Assembly (NCBI RefSeq): GCF_001281405.1
Contig: NZ_CP010401.1
Location: 706,001 to 770,000 of the forward strand
Direction of reading: 5' to 3'
Length of the DNA stretch: 64,000 nt
DNA from: Bartonella ancashensis
Lineage (GTDB): Bacteria; Pseudomonadota; Alphaproteobacteria; Rhizobiales; Rhizobiaceae
The first letter of the stretch is position 1; every line of letters begins with the position of its first letter. The position numbers and the translations under genes were made by a program. Under the pieces are notes generated by a model that saw nothing but the letters and a program-made list of their open reading frames with translations, was not told the origin of the DNA and searched no databases. Of the stretch, positions 10,432-19,107 are shown one piece after another.

Positions 10432-11859
10432 ATGTCTGAGGGAACAAACAGTGAATTGAAGCGGAGTCTTCACAATCGTCATATTCAGATGATTGCTCTG
10501 GGAGGGGTCATTGGAACGGGCCTTTTTTATGGATCAACGGAGGCTATCCAGTTAGCGGGTCCTGCAACGACCCTCGCTTATGCTTTGGGTGGGTTGGTTA
10601 TCTACTTTATCATGCGAATGCTTGGAGAGATGTTGGTAGAGGAACCAGTTTCTGGTGCTTTTAGCTTTTTTGCTTATAAGTATTGGGGAGGTTTTGCTGG
10701 TTTTATGGCAGGTTGGAATTATTGGTTTCTATATATTCTTGCTAGTATGGCACAATTGACAGTCATTGGGCTTTATCTTGATTACTGGGTTCAGATAGAT
10801 CACGGAGTGTCAGCATTTGTTATCCTTATATGTGTTACATTGCTTAACCTTGTTAATGTACGTCTTTACGGGGAATTTGAATTCGGTCTAGCTTTGGTTA
10901 AAGTGTTAGCCGTTATTGGCATGATGATTTTTGGCATTTTCCTTATTGTTACAGGAATAGGTGGGGAGCGAGTTGGCTTCAGTAATCTTTGGGAGCACGG
11001 CGGCTTTTTCCCAAATGGGCTGGTTGGAATGTTTTTAGCGGCTTGCGTGCTGATGTTTTCTTTTTGTGGAACAGAGCTTGTTGGTGTTGCAGCTGGGGAG
11101 ACATTGAATCCTCAAAAGACAATTCCAGAAGTTATCCGTACGGTCATGTGGCAGGTAATGTTTTTTTATGTTGGTTCTATAGGTATCATCATGATGATCA
11201 TGCCGTGGGATGTGATTGGAACGGGTGAAAGTCCGTTCGTTTCTATCTTCAGAAGCGTAGGCGTTCCTGCAGCCGGACATGTTGTGAATTTTATAGTGAT
11301 CATGGCTGCGATTTCTGTTTACAATAGCGGACTTTATTCTAATGGCCGTATGCTTTATAGCTTGGCAACGCAAGGGAATGCACCGCGTATTTTTGGTAAG
11401 TTAAATTCTGACGGTGTTCCTTGTATAGCCGTTCTTTTTTCATCTTCTTGTACTGCATTGATTATTGTTATTAATTCTTTTTTGCCTGACAATAGTTTTG
11501 CACGTATTTTGGCTATTACAACTGCAGCGGCGGCAATTACTTGGGCAACCATTGTTATAGTTCACTTAAAGTTTCGTAAAGCACATAAAGGTAAAGAAGG
11601 TTCATTTTCCTACGCCTTTGGCTTGTATCCTTACGCTAATTATTTTTGTCTTGGCTTTCTTTCATTGTTGTTTTGTGTTTTATTTGCTAGCGGCTTGAGA
11701 GACGGTGGATTAATGACGCAGCTTTTTGATGCTATAGGGGTATTGCTACCTTCTGTTGAGGCTTACATTCCTGAACACATGTCTGATATGAGTCTGGCTG
11801 TGCTTGTCATGCCTGTATGGTGCCTGCTCATGTTTGTAGGCTATAAGCTCAAACGGTAA
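10432..11859 (+). CDS. APC-family amino acid permease, AroP/PheP-like (copy 1)
   Basis: 475 residues from the ATG at 10432. This start is chosen because GGTGGAAGGTG lies directly upstream and the N-terminus then aligns with copy 2 at 12911; an ATG at 10384 would add 16 unrelated residues. Hallmarks of the aromatic/general amino acid permeases are LHNRHIQMIALGGVIGTGLF, MRMLGEMLVEEPVSGAF and YWGGFAGFMAGWNYW, with about 12 hydrophobic segments. It should import amino acids by proton symport; aromatic specificity is an inference from similarity to AroP and PheP. It is followed after 36 bases by bioM, so the two may be co-transcribed. Confidence 0.85.
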   Translation: MSEGTNSELKRSLHNRHIQMIALGGVIGTGLFYGSTEAIQLAGPATTLAYALGGLVIYFIMRMLGEMLVEEPVSGAFSFFAYKYWGGFAGFMAGWNYWFLYILASMAQLTVIGLYLDYWVQIDHGVSAFVILICVTLLNLVNVRLYGEFEFGLALVKVLAVIGMMIFGIFLIVTGIGGERVGFSNLWEHGGFFPNGLVGMFLAACVLMFSFCGTELVGVAAGETLNPQKTIPEVIRTVMWQVMFFYVGSIGIIMMIMPWDVIGTGESPFVSIFRSVGVPAAGHVVNFIVIMAAISVYNSGLYSNGRMLYSLATQGNAPRIFGKLNSDGVPCIAVLFSSSCTALIIVINSFLPDNSFARILAITTAAAAITWATIVIVHLKFRKAHKGKEGSFSYAFGLYPYANYFCLGFLSLLFCVLFASGLRDGGLMTQLFDAIGVLLPSVEAYIPEHMSDMSLAVLVMPVWCLLMFVGYKLKR

Positions 11860-11895
11860 TTTTTGATAGATGTGCTTTGAGTAAGGAAGAGGGGT

Positions 11896-12573
11896 TTGGG
11901 TATAATATTTGACGAGGTAACACATTTTTTTGGTGATTTGTGTGTTTTAAAGAATGTAGCACTCCATCTCGCTGAAAAACGTGTTGCTGTTGTCGGTGCA
12001 AATGGTTCTGGAAAAAGTACGTTTGTTCGTCTCATCAACGGTCTACAATTGCCATCACATGGTTCTGTGAGCGTTGATGGGCTCGATACGAAGCGTGATA
12101 TAAAGGCCGTAAGGCGTAAAGTGGGGTTTATCTTCCAGAATCCTGATAATCAGATTGTGTTGCCACTCGTAGAAGAAGATCTATCTTTTGGCCTTAAGAA
12201 TCTAAACCTTAGTAAAGATGAAATTAAAGAGCGTGTGGATGAAATTCTACAGCGCTATGAGTTGGAGTCTTTCAGGGAGCATGCTGTTTATTCATTGAGT
12301 GGTGGACAAAAACAGCTAATTGCTATCTCAGGTGTGGTAGCAATGAGACCAGACTATATCGTCTTTGACGAACCTACGACATCTCTTGATCTACGTAATA
12401 AACGCCGAGTCACGCAAGTCATAGAAGAACTATCACAGACAGCTATCGTCGTATCACATGATTTAGATTTTCTAAAGACATTTGATAGAGTTCTTGTTTT
12501 TGATAAGGGGGAAATAGTCATAGATGATATTCCTTCAGTTGCTATCAAGGGATACATAGAAAGGGTGTCGTGA
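11896..12573 (+). CDS. bioM: Energy-coupling factor transporter ATPase (biotin transporter BioM/CbiO-like)
   Basis: 225 residues. ABC ATPase motifs are in order: Walker [10 protein letters not shown] (34-42), Q-loop Q81, signature LSGGQ (134-138), Walker B YIVFDEP (154-160) and switch histidine H188. The TTG start at 11896 follows AGGAAGAGG. The A-component energises an ECF importer; its T and S partners, bioN and bioY, lie 2.1 kb downstream, which points to biotin. In rhizobia bioMNY are contiguous; here a permease gene separates bioM from bioN. Confidence 0.85.
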   Translation: MGIIFDEVTHFFGDLCVLKNVALHLAEKRVAVVGANGSGKSTFVRLINGLQLPSHGSVSVDGLDTKRDIKAVRRKVGFIFQNPDNQIVLPLVEEDLSFGLKNLNLSKDEIKERVDEILQRYELESFREHAVYSLSGGQKQLIAISGVVAMRPDYIVFDEPTTSLDLRNKRRVTQVIEELSQTAIVVSHDLDFLKTFDRVLVFDKGEIVIDDIPSVAIKGYIERVS

Positions 12574-12910
12574 TTACCCCGTATTATGGGGATGTGTAGC
12601 CTTTTTCGTTTGAAGGATTTATGAAGTTTCCTATAGTCAATTAGGTATATCTACGTAGAGAGTTTTCATACCATACCGATGTACAACGTGGGCATGTTTG
12701 TACTGTGGATCGGTTGCTACAGATTGAAACAGAGAATAAAAGTAGTAGGTTTTTTCTATTTGGGGTAAGAATTTGTGTAATATGTTTGGGAATAATAGAC
12801 TTATTATGTAATACTAAGGATATAAATGAATTTGCACTTTCTTAAATCTTTCAAAAAATGTCATAGATATGCTCTTTGTGAAACTAGAGATTCAGAAATG
12901 GTGAGGGATA
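12574..12910. other. Spacer between bioM and the second permease
   Basis: 337 AT-rich bases with no coding frame of note and no tRNA or repeat. It breaks what is normally a bioMNY operon, so the downstream permease probably has its own promoter here. Confidence 0.35.
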
Positions 12911-14359
12911 ATGACTGAGGTAACAAATACTGGATTAAAACGTAGCCTTCATAATCGTCATATTCAGATGATTGCTTTAGGAGGGGTTATAGGAACTGGT
13001 CTTTTTTATGGTTCAACAGAAGTTATTCAATTAGCTGGTCCAGCGACTATTCTTTCCTATTCCATAGGCGGATTGGTTATTTATTTTATTATGCGTATGT
13101 TGGGGGAAATGCTAGTAGAAGAGCCAGTTTCGGGTGCGTTTAGTTTTTTTGCTTATAAATATTGGGGAGATTTTGCTGGTTTTATGGCGGGTTGGAATTA
13201 TTGGTTCCTGTATATTCTTGTCAGTATGGCTGAGTTAACCGTTATTGGATTATATCTTGATCATTGGATTTTAGTTGATCATTGGTTATCTTCGTTCGTT
13301 GTTCTTTTGTGTATTACATTGCTTAATCTTATTAATGTTCGTTTTTACGGAGAATTTGAATTTGGTTTAGCTTTGATCAAAGTGTTAGCTGTTATTGGCA
13401 TGATGCTTTTTGGCATTTTTCTCATTATTACAGGGATGGGGGGAGAGCGAATTGGCTTCAGTAATCTTTGGGAGCACGGTGGTTTTTTTCCTTATGGATT
13501 AGTTGGAATGCTATTGGCTACTTCGGTACTTATGTTCTCTTTTGGTGGGACTGAGCTTATTGGTGTTGCTGCTGGAGAAACACTTAATCCACAAAAAACA
13601 ATTCCAGCAGCTATCCGTACAGTTATGTGGAGGTTAATGATTTTTTACATTGGCTCCATCGGTATCGTTATGATGATCATACCGTGGAATATGATTGGAA
13701 GAGGTAGGAGTCCTTTTGTTGCCATTTTTGAATCGGTAGGTGTTCCTGCAGCCGGGCATATTCTAAATTTTGTTGTGATTATGGCTGCTATTTCTGTTTA
13801 TAATAGTGGTCTTTATTCGAACGGTCGTATGCTATACAGTTTGGCGATGCAAAAAAATGCGCCTCATTTTTTTAGTAATTTAAATGCAGCACATGTTCCT
13901 TATGTAGCTATTCTCTTTTCGTCAGCATGTACTGCAGTAATTATAGTTGTTAATTATCTTCTACCGAATAATAGTTTTATGCGGATCATGGCAATTGCAA
14001 CTGCAGCTGCAACAATTACTTGGGCAATTATTATTATTGTTCATTTAAAATTTCGAAAAGCACATGAAAAGAAAAAAGGTGCGTTTATTTATGAATTTAA
14101 TTTATATCCCTGTGCTCATTATTTCTGCCTCGGCTTTCTTGCATTGTTGCTTGGTATTCTTTTTTACAGTGGGCTTGGACATGATGGGCTTATAACAAGG
14201 CTTTTAAAGGGAATTGGGATAACGATGCCTTTTAATGAATCGTATTTTCCTGTGCCGATGCCTGATATGAGCTTAGCAGCAATCATTATACCAGTATGGT
14301 GCCTTTTCCTATTTTTAGGTTATAAACTCAAACAACGATACTTAAAAGGTTCTTTGTAA
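12911..14359 (+). CDS. APC-family amino acid permease, AroP/PheP-like (copy 2)
   Basis: 482 residues, paralogous to the permease at 10432 over its whole length; both share LKRSLHNRHIQMIALGG, GVIGTGLFYGSTE and the RMLGEMLVEEPVSGAFSFF stretch. The start ATG at 12911 has GGTGAGGGATA upstream. About 12 membrane segments are predicted by eye. The copies have diverged mainly in the last loops and the C-terminus, so the duplication is not recent. It sits between bioM and bioN, interrupting the biotin transporter operon. Confidence 0.85.
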   Translation: MTEVTNTGLKRSLHNRHIQMIALGGVIGTGLFYGSTEVIQLAGPATILSYSIGGLVIYFIMRMLGEMLVEEPVSGAFSFFAYKYWGDFAGFMAGWNYWFLYILVSMAELTVIGLYLDHWILVDHWLSSFVVLLCITLLNLINVRFYGEFEFGLALIKVLAVIGMMLFGIFLIITGMGGERIGFSNLWEHGGFFPYGLVGMLLATSVLMFSFGGTELIGVAAGETLNPQKTIPAAIRTVMWRLMIFYIGSIGIVMMIIPWNMIGRGRSPFVAIFESVGVPAAGHILNFVVIMAAISVYNSGLYSNGRMLYSLAMQKNAPHFFSNLNAAHVPYVAILFSSACTAVIIVVNYLLPNNSFMRIMAIATAAATITWAIIIIVHLKFRKAHEKKKGAFIYEFNLYPCAHYFCLGFLALLLGILFYSGLGHDGLITRLLKGIGITMPFNESYFPVPMPDMSLAAIIIPVWCLFLFLGYKLKQRYLKGSL

Positions 14360-14707
14360 ACAAAATTGTATTTTTGGTTTGTACTTTATTACAAGGTGAT
14401 GCAGTTTATGATGATTTGTGTATTTCTAAAATATTATGCTACATTTTGTTAAATGTTGCATAGTTGTCGTTGGCACAAATATCTCTGGAGAAGCATGTTT
14501 ATTTATTTTATTACTGATTTGAAAATTTCATTTATACAAGGTGTTTGATCATGTGTCATAGAAGGGGTAACGCAAACAGTAACGGTTCTGTCTGTCTCAT
14601 GCTTTGAAGTCTTGAAGTATATTTAGTAAGATTTTTGTTTGTAATAGAAAGAGGCGGATTATTAGTGATTATATTCCCAATAGTTTTCAGTAAACAGCAA
14701 GAATGCC
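14360..14707. other. Spacer between the second permease and bioN
   Basis: 348 AT-rich bases, no coding frame supported. Must contain whatever promoter drives bioN and bioY if they are not read through from the permease. Confidence 0.35.
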
Positions 14708-15310
14708 ATGATCAGTTTATATTATCCTCGAGACACATCTCTTCACAAGCTTAAGCCAGGGATTAAGCTTGTGTTCCTCATTTTATGTGGAGCTGTTATG
14801 TCAATGGTTTCATCATTTTTTATCCCTCTATCTTTTTTATTGCTGACAGTTTTGCTCTATAAAATAGCGCAAATTCCCCTTCATCATGTGGTGAAACAGC
14901 TTAAATTGATGTATCCATTTCTAATTTTGATATTTATTTTTCAAGCTATTTTGGGCAACTGGCTTATAGGAATGTGGGTTGTGTTGCGTTTTATAATTCT
15001 TGTTTATTTAGCATCCCTCGTTTCGTTAACAACGAAAGTTTCGGATATGGTGGATTCAATAAAAGTAGGTTTCAGACCTTGTCGATATTTCGGTATTAAT
15101 CCGTTAAAGCTTGGTATGGTTTTGTCTATGGCAATCCGTTTTATTCCCATCGTTAGCGAAAAGTTTAATGCAATATATGAAGCGCAGAAGGCACGTGGAC
15201 TTGGTAGAAATATAACGGCTTTTGCGGTACCTCTGGTAGTCTGTACTATAAAGATGGCGTCAGAGTTTGCTGAGGCACTTGATGCGCGTTTGTATGATGA
15301 TATTGAGTAG
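14708..15310 (+). CDS. bioN: ECF transporter transmembrane T component (BioN)
   Basis: 200 residues with four to five hydrophobic segments (about 23-50, 68-84, 88-108, 137-150). The coupling motif AQKARGLGRN (residues 159-168) is the Ala-Arg-Gly signature by which EcfT proteins contact the ATPases. Followed by bioY after 27 bases, so it should form BioMNY with the ATPase at 11896. The gene starts at the ATG at 14708 with a weak ribosome site. Confidence 0.85.
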   Translation: MISLYYPRDTSLHKLKPGIKLVFLILCGAVMSMVSSFFIPLSFLLLTVLLYKIAQIPLHHVVKQLKLMYPFLILIFIFQAILGNWLIGMWVVLRFIILVYLASLVSLTTKVSDMVDSIKVGFRPCRYFGINPLKLGMVLSMAIRFIPIVSEKFNAIYEAQKARGLGRNITAFAVPLVVCTIKMASEFAEALDARLYDDIE

Positions 15311-15337
15311 AGAAAGAACATTTGAAAGGATATTTCA

Positions 15338-15892
15338 GTGAATACCAAAGATAGAGTTTATATTGCGTTATTTGCTGCTATTTATGCAGTTTTGGGTATT
15401 TTCCCTCCAATTTTTCTTCCTTTTTTTCTTGGATTACCCATTACTGTTCAGTCTATGGGAGTGATGTTAGCAGGATCCATTCTTGGAGCAAAGAGAGGTG
15501 CTTTGGCATCAGCGCTTTTTCTTCTACTTGTTGCCCTTGGATTACCTATATTGGCAGGTGGACGTGGGGGTATCGGTGCCTTTTTAGGAGTTGGTGGTGG
15601 ATATATGGTGGGTTATCCATTTGCTGCATTTTTTATTGGTTATATGGTTGAGTTATTTTGGAAAAGGCTCAATTTTACAATGCTGGTTGTGATTAATTCT
15701 ATAGGTGGTATTGGGATTGTATATTTTTTCGGTATACCATGGGTTGCGTATGTTGCTAATGTTTCTCTTCTGACAGCTTTAGTGAGCTCATTAGGGTTTA
15801 TGATAGGTGATTTTTTAAAAGTGCTCATTGGATCCTTTGTGGCAATTACAATTAAAAAAACTATACCTCTCATTTCTCAAGAAAAGAGGTAG
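15338..15892 (+). CDS. bioY: Biotin transporter substrate-binding S component BioY
   Basis: 184 residues, all-helical membrane protein of BioY length. The glycine-rich GGRGGIGAFLGVGGGYMVGY segment (residues 74-93) is the BioY hallmark and lines the biotin pocket. The GTG start has GAAAGGA 7 bases upstream. Together with bioN it forms a two-gene unit; bioM is separated by a permease gene. Uptake of host biotin suits an intracellular/hemotropic lifestyle, which is an inference. Confidence 0.88.
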   Translation: MNTKDRVYIALFAAIYAVLGIFPPIFLPFFLGLPITVQSMGVMLAGSILGAKRGALASALFLLLVALGLPILAGGRGGIGAFLGVGGGYMVGYPFAAFFIGYMVELFWKRLNFTMLVVINSIGGIGIVYFFGIPWVAYVANVSLLTALVSSLGFMIGDFLKVLIGSFVAITIKKTIPLISQEKR

Positions 15893-16188
15893 CTGGTATC
15901 TATATTAGAAAATTTTGAATAAAAGAAACATTCTGCAAAGAAGAGGTGCATTACTTTGTTTTGTAAGAAAACGGTAAAACCTATAATATAAGTGACTGTG
16001 CAAGCGTAGCACATCACTCCATTAAGGGTATCAGAGGGTGATTTGATAATTTCAATTTATCTTGCTGAGTTTAGTGGTTTTGTTCTGCTTTTCTTAGTTG
16101 TATGTGACAAAAAAACAGCATATTGAGAGGGACATCAGATGTGGAATAACGCACACTACAAAAAGATTCAATTTACAGAAATTTTTAC
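15893..16188. other. Spacer after bioY
   Basis: About 300 bases with no supported gene, RNA or obvious terminator hairpin. Confidence 0.3.
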
Positions 16189-16194
16189 ATGATG

Positions 16195-16374
16195 GGCATG
16201 CGCTCTGTGCGCAAAGTGGAGGGGTTTTTCGGTGTAGATTTGGATATAAGATGCTTAAATATCAACTTTGAAGAACAATGTAGCTGTAAGTGTGAATTAG
16301 TTAAGAAGGCGCGTGTGGGATATAAAGATTTTCAGTTATTTGCGAATGGGGTATTAGAAGGTTTAGAAAATTAG
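16195..16374 (+). pseudogene. Diverged DUF3018 (MazE-like antitoxin) remnant
   Basis: An open stretch of about 59 codons. From RKVEGF to the end it can be aligned without gaps to the DUF3018 antitoxin relic at 34652: ..NFEEQCSCKCELVKKA matches ..GFEEECRRQCELIKQA, and YKDFQLFANGVLE matches YGDLQQFMDEALK. The family's conserved PVQIWV-type stretch is lost, there is no convincing ribosome site, and no toxin gene is adjacent. It is most likely a decayed antitoxin outside the present left boundary of the phage-like element. Confidence 0.5.
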
Positions 16375-16603
16375 ATGGTACGAGGAAGAGAAACTTCGCA
16401 ACCGCTGTTTCTATACAAGGATATTTTAAAAAAACACAACACACTTTAATTGTTCATGTAGGGGTGCATTTTGTGAATACCCGGTTTTCATTGTTACAGT
16501 GTCCCCAGTAACCAATATACACGTCTAGACTTCATTATCGCATACCACCATCCAGCTAAATCCTGAAAATAGCTCCTAAAGAATCAAAAGATGGTATTAG
16601 TTT

Positions 16604-18538
16604 TCATTGAATTGCACATCTACCACTACCACACTGATTAACAGAAGAAGTGCTTGGAAATCTCCTAGTTCCTCTCCTATTATCTCCTTCTCCAGTACAA
16701 TTGTTTTGTGAAACATAAAGGTTTAAAGGAATCTCATCTAGCTGAGCCATTTGGTAAACTACAAGTGAATGAAGTTGAGCACCCCCAGCTGAAAGGGCAC
16801 CCATTAGCGTATCAACACTTCTTGTTGGAGCAAGAGCAGAACTGAATTGTTCGAGAGTTGTACCCCGTACGTTCGTAGGGATTAACGCCAATCCTGTAGT
16901 TGTCATTATAATGGGTTGGACATGTCCGACAGGATCTCCGCTCCCTCGTGATCTGATAACCGAAACAAACCAAGCTGTTCCAACAGGAGAATTTAATAAA
17001 CTTTGAAGTAAGGTTCTCATATCTGCGTTCGTTCTTGCAATAGTTGAAGGTCTCCAGTCATATTGAGACAGTAATATTGATGCCGTTGCGCGCGTTACTC
17101 TACTTGTACGTGTAAAACTATCTTCTCCTACACGAAAAGGTAGATTAACGTAGGACATCGCAGTTTCAAGTCTTTGTGCAAGAGCAGGAAATCTCTGACT
17201 AAACGATATAAACGGACTCTGACCAGGGGCCGTATTAAAGAAATAACCTCCTTCTTGGAGAGGAGTTGTGAAGGAACGTGTTTCCAATTCAGCGAGCATT
17301 TGCATGGTCTGAATCATACAGATCCCACAGAAAGCGATTGCCTCCTGTCCTGTAGCACTCGTGCTTTCAGCAATCTGCCATAACCTTTTTATCCACTCTT
17401 CGCTAAGGGTAAAACTGGGAGGCAAAGACCTTTTTACTAATATTTTAGCAGCATGAGCAACGTCTTCTTTACTTCCAGGAGCTGGGCAGTAAGCTAGTGT
17501 ATCTCCTAAATTTCCGTTAACATAGCGATCCCATCGTTCTATGTCATAAGAAAAAAGAAAACTAGACTTAGGAGAGCTGGTGGTGTCTTTTGCAAGGTAA
17601 TCGGATTTTACTGTGTAAGGGTTTCCCCAATCAGGACCGTATTGAGTTACCCTCAGCAAATTCCCCTTATAATCTACTAACGCTCCTTCGCGCCCGTTTA
17701 AAGAAGCAATGTTCCAAGAACCAACATCCTGCTGAGCGGAAGTAGTATCTTTACAAAACCTCCAGTCTATCCAATTCCAATCATCCTTAAGGGATTGTTG
17801 AGAAACCATACAAGACATCACTCCACTTGAAGGAAAATATCGAGCGATATGACCACTCTCTGGATTATAATAGAGGTCAAAAACGTCAGATTTCGGTCCA
17901 CTATCTGAAATATAGTAGGTAGAAAAACTAGATCCATTTATGAACTCCCATCCCAGGAACATTTTGAGATTAATATTAACAGGGGTAGCAACAGTTTTTA
18001 TCCAATCATCCATTGTAATTAGGGTATGATCGTAGTAGTCGTCCTTGTTTTTTGAAATGTAAGCGTACCACTTATAATCTTTAACACGGAATCGTTTATC
18101 TGCGGTATAAAAAGCATGATTTTCGACGATCCAACGTTGATTCGGATCATTAATAACACAGGGTCTTAACAAAAGATAATCCCAGCTTGCTGTAGACTTT
18201 CCGTCAATCCCTGTTACAGAAGATGGGGCAGTCATACACAGCCAAACACCATCGACATTCCAAGCAACTCTTCCAAAAACGTCGTATCGAGCGAATAGAA
18301 CATTAGAAGAAGAACAATCATCAATATAAACATAACTCTCACCATCCGAAAATGCTGGAGCATAGCAATATAGACCTTTTGTATGCAATCTAACACGGAT
18401 AACCTGGTCTTTAGGACTGTCAGGCCTCTTTTGTTTTTGTTCAGGAACGGAAGCAGCAAAAGAGATACAAACAGTTAATAACAAGCCAAAGAAGGATGAA
18501 AGTAGAGTCAGCTTCATTTCGTTATTTTTCACCATCAT
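16604..18538 (-). CDS. Secreted DUF1561 (PF07598) protein, Leptospira virulence-modifying-protein-like
   Basis: 644 residues from the ATG at 18538; a TTG at 18556 and an ATG at 18517 are alternatives and no ribosome site is decisive. A signal peptide is clear (hydrophobic core at about residues 10-28, then SFAAS). The N-terminal half is Trp/Cys-rich and lectin-like, with DPNQRWIVEN (131-140) and DWNWIDWRFC (253-262) typical of ricin-B-like repeats. The C-terminal half shows the family block CGICMIQ (404-410), GGYFFNTAPGQSPFISF (430-446), a Gly-His near 538-539 and ALIPTN. The mature protein has about a dozen cysteines, consistent with disulfides after export. In Leptospira this family includes cytotoxic exotoxins; the role here is inferred. 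It stands alone, about 470 bases left of the element's att site. Confidence 0.8.
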   Translation of the reverse strand: MMVKNNEMKLTLLSSFFGLLLTVCISFAASVPEQKQKRPDSPKDQVIRVRLHTKGLYCYAPAFSDGESYVYIDDCSSSNVLFARYDVFGRVAWNVDGVWLCMTAPSSVTGIDGKSTASWDYLLLRPCVINDPNQRWIVENHAFYTADKRFRVKDYKWYAYISKNKDDYYDHTLITMDDWIKTVATPVNINLKMFLGWEFINGSSFSTYYISDSGPKSDVFDLYYNPESGHIARYFPSSGVMSCMVSQQSLKDDWNWIDWRFCKDTTSAQQDVGSWNIASLNGREGALVDYKGNLLRVTQYGPDWGNPYTVKSDYLAKDTTSSPKSSFLFSYDIERWDRYVNGNLGDTLAYCPAPGSKEDVAHAAKILVKRSLPPSFTLSEEWIKRLWQIAESTSATGQEAIAFCGICMIQTMQMLAELETRSFTTPLQEGGYFFNTAPGQSPFISFSQRFPALAQRLETAMSYVNLPFRVGEDSFTRTSRVTRATASILLSQYDWRPSTIARTNADMRTLLQSLLNSPVGTAWFVSVIRSRGSGDPVGHVQPIIMTTTGLALIPTNVRGTTLEQFSSALAPTRSVDTLMGALSAGGAQLHSLVVYQMAQLDEIPLNLYVSQNNCTGEGDNRRGTRRFPSTSSVNQCGSGRCAIQ

Positions 18539-18556
18539 GTTGTACAGCACTGACAA

Positions 18557-19006
18557 ACAAAGAAAGAAACCTCACCCAAATTCCGTCCGTCTAAAGTCAG
18601 TACTTCCTCTATCTTGGAAAACAAAAACCCCCCAACCATCTGAGCGCAAATAAGACTAATTTATGGCAATTTTATGTCTTTGCATCTACATCAAGCTTTC
18701 GGTAAATATATTTAAGAATCCATACAGCTTAAAACCAATATAGGATTTACAAAAATATTAAGAGTCACCACTGCCACGGCGCAACATGCTCTTCTTAAAC
18801 ACGGTAAATAGAAGATACTATCATATTTTGCCAGTTCCTGATCTTGAATACTTAAGTAAATATTCAATATAACCTTCATGGATTCAGGATGATAACTTTC
18901 AAAGAACTACGAAGAAAGATTGAAAAAAATATCCTTCTTGCTTCGATTACAAGCCTCCTCTTTTGAGAGGAACTGACGCAACTCACACACAGAAATTTTG
19001 AAAACA
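18557..19006. other. Spacer between the DUF1561 gene and the element boundary
   Basis: About 450 bases containing the DUF1561 upstream region. No additional coding frame, RNA or repeat is recognised. Confidence 0.35.
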
Positions 19007-19017
19007 TGGTGCCCAGA
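19007..19017 (+). repeat. Left attachment site (attL-like copy of tRNA-Leu 3' end)
   Basis: TGGTGCCCAGA is identical and in the same orientation as the end of tRNA-Leu at 40519-40529. Weaker identity continues for a few bases beyond (AGAnGnGG). The integrase stop codon is about 90 bases to the right. Only 11 bases are perfect, so chance cannot be excluded, but position and orientation are as expected. Confidence 0.6.
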
Positions 19018-19107
19018 CGCGGCGTGCGTATTATATAATAAAATCAAATGGTTATATCCAATATGAGGGATTATACGGCTATTGATTTTATTGAATTTTT
19101 TCAGCCT

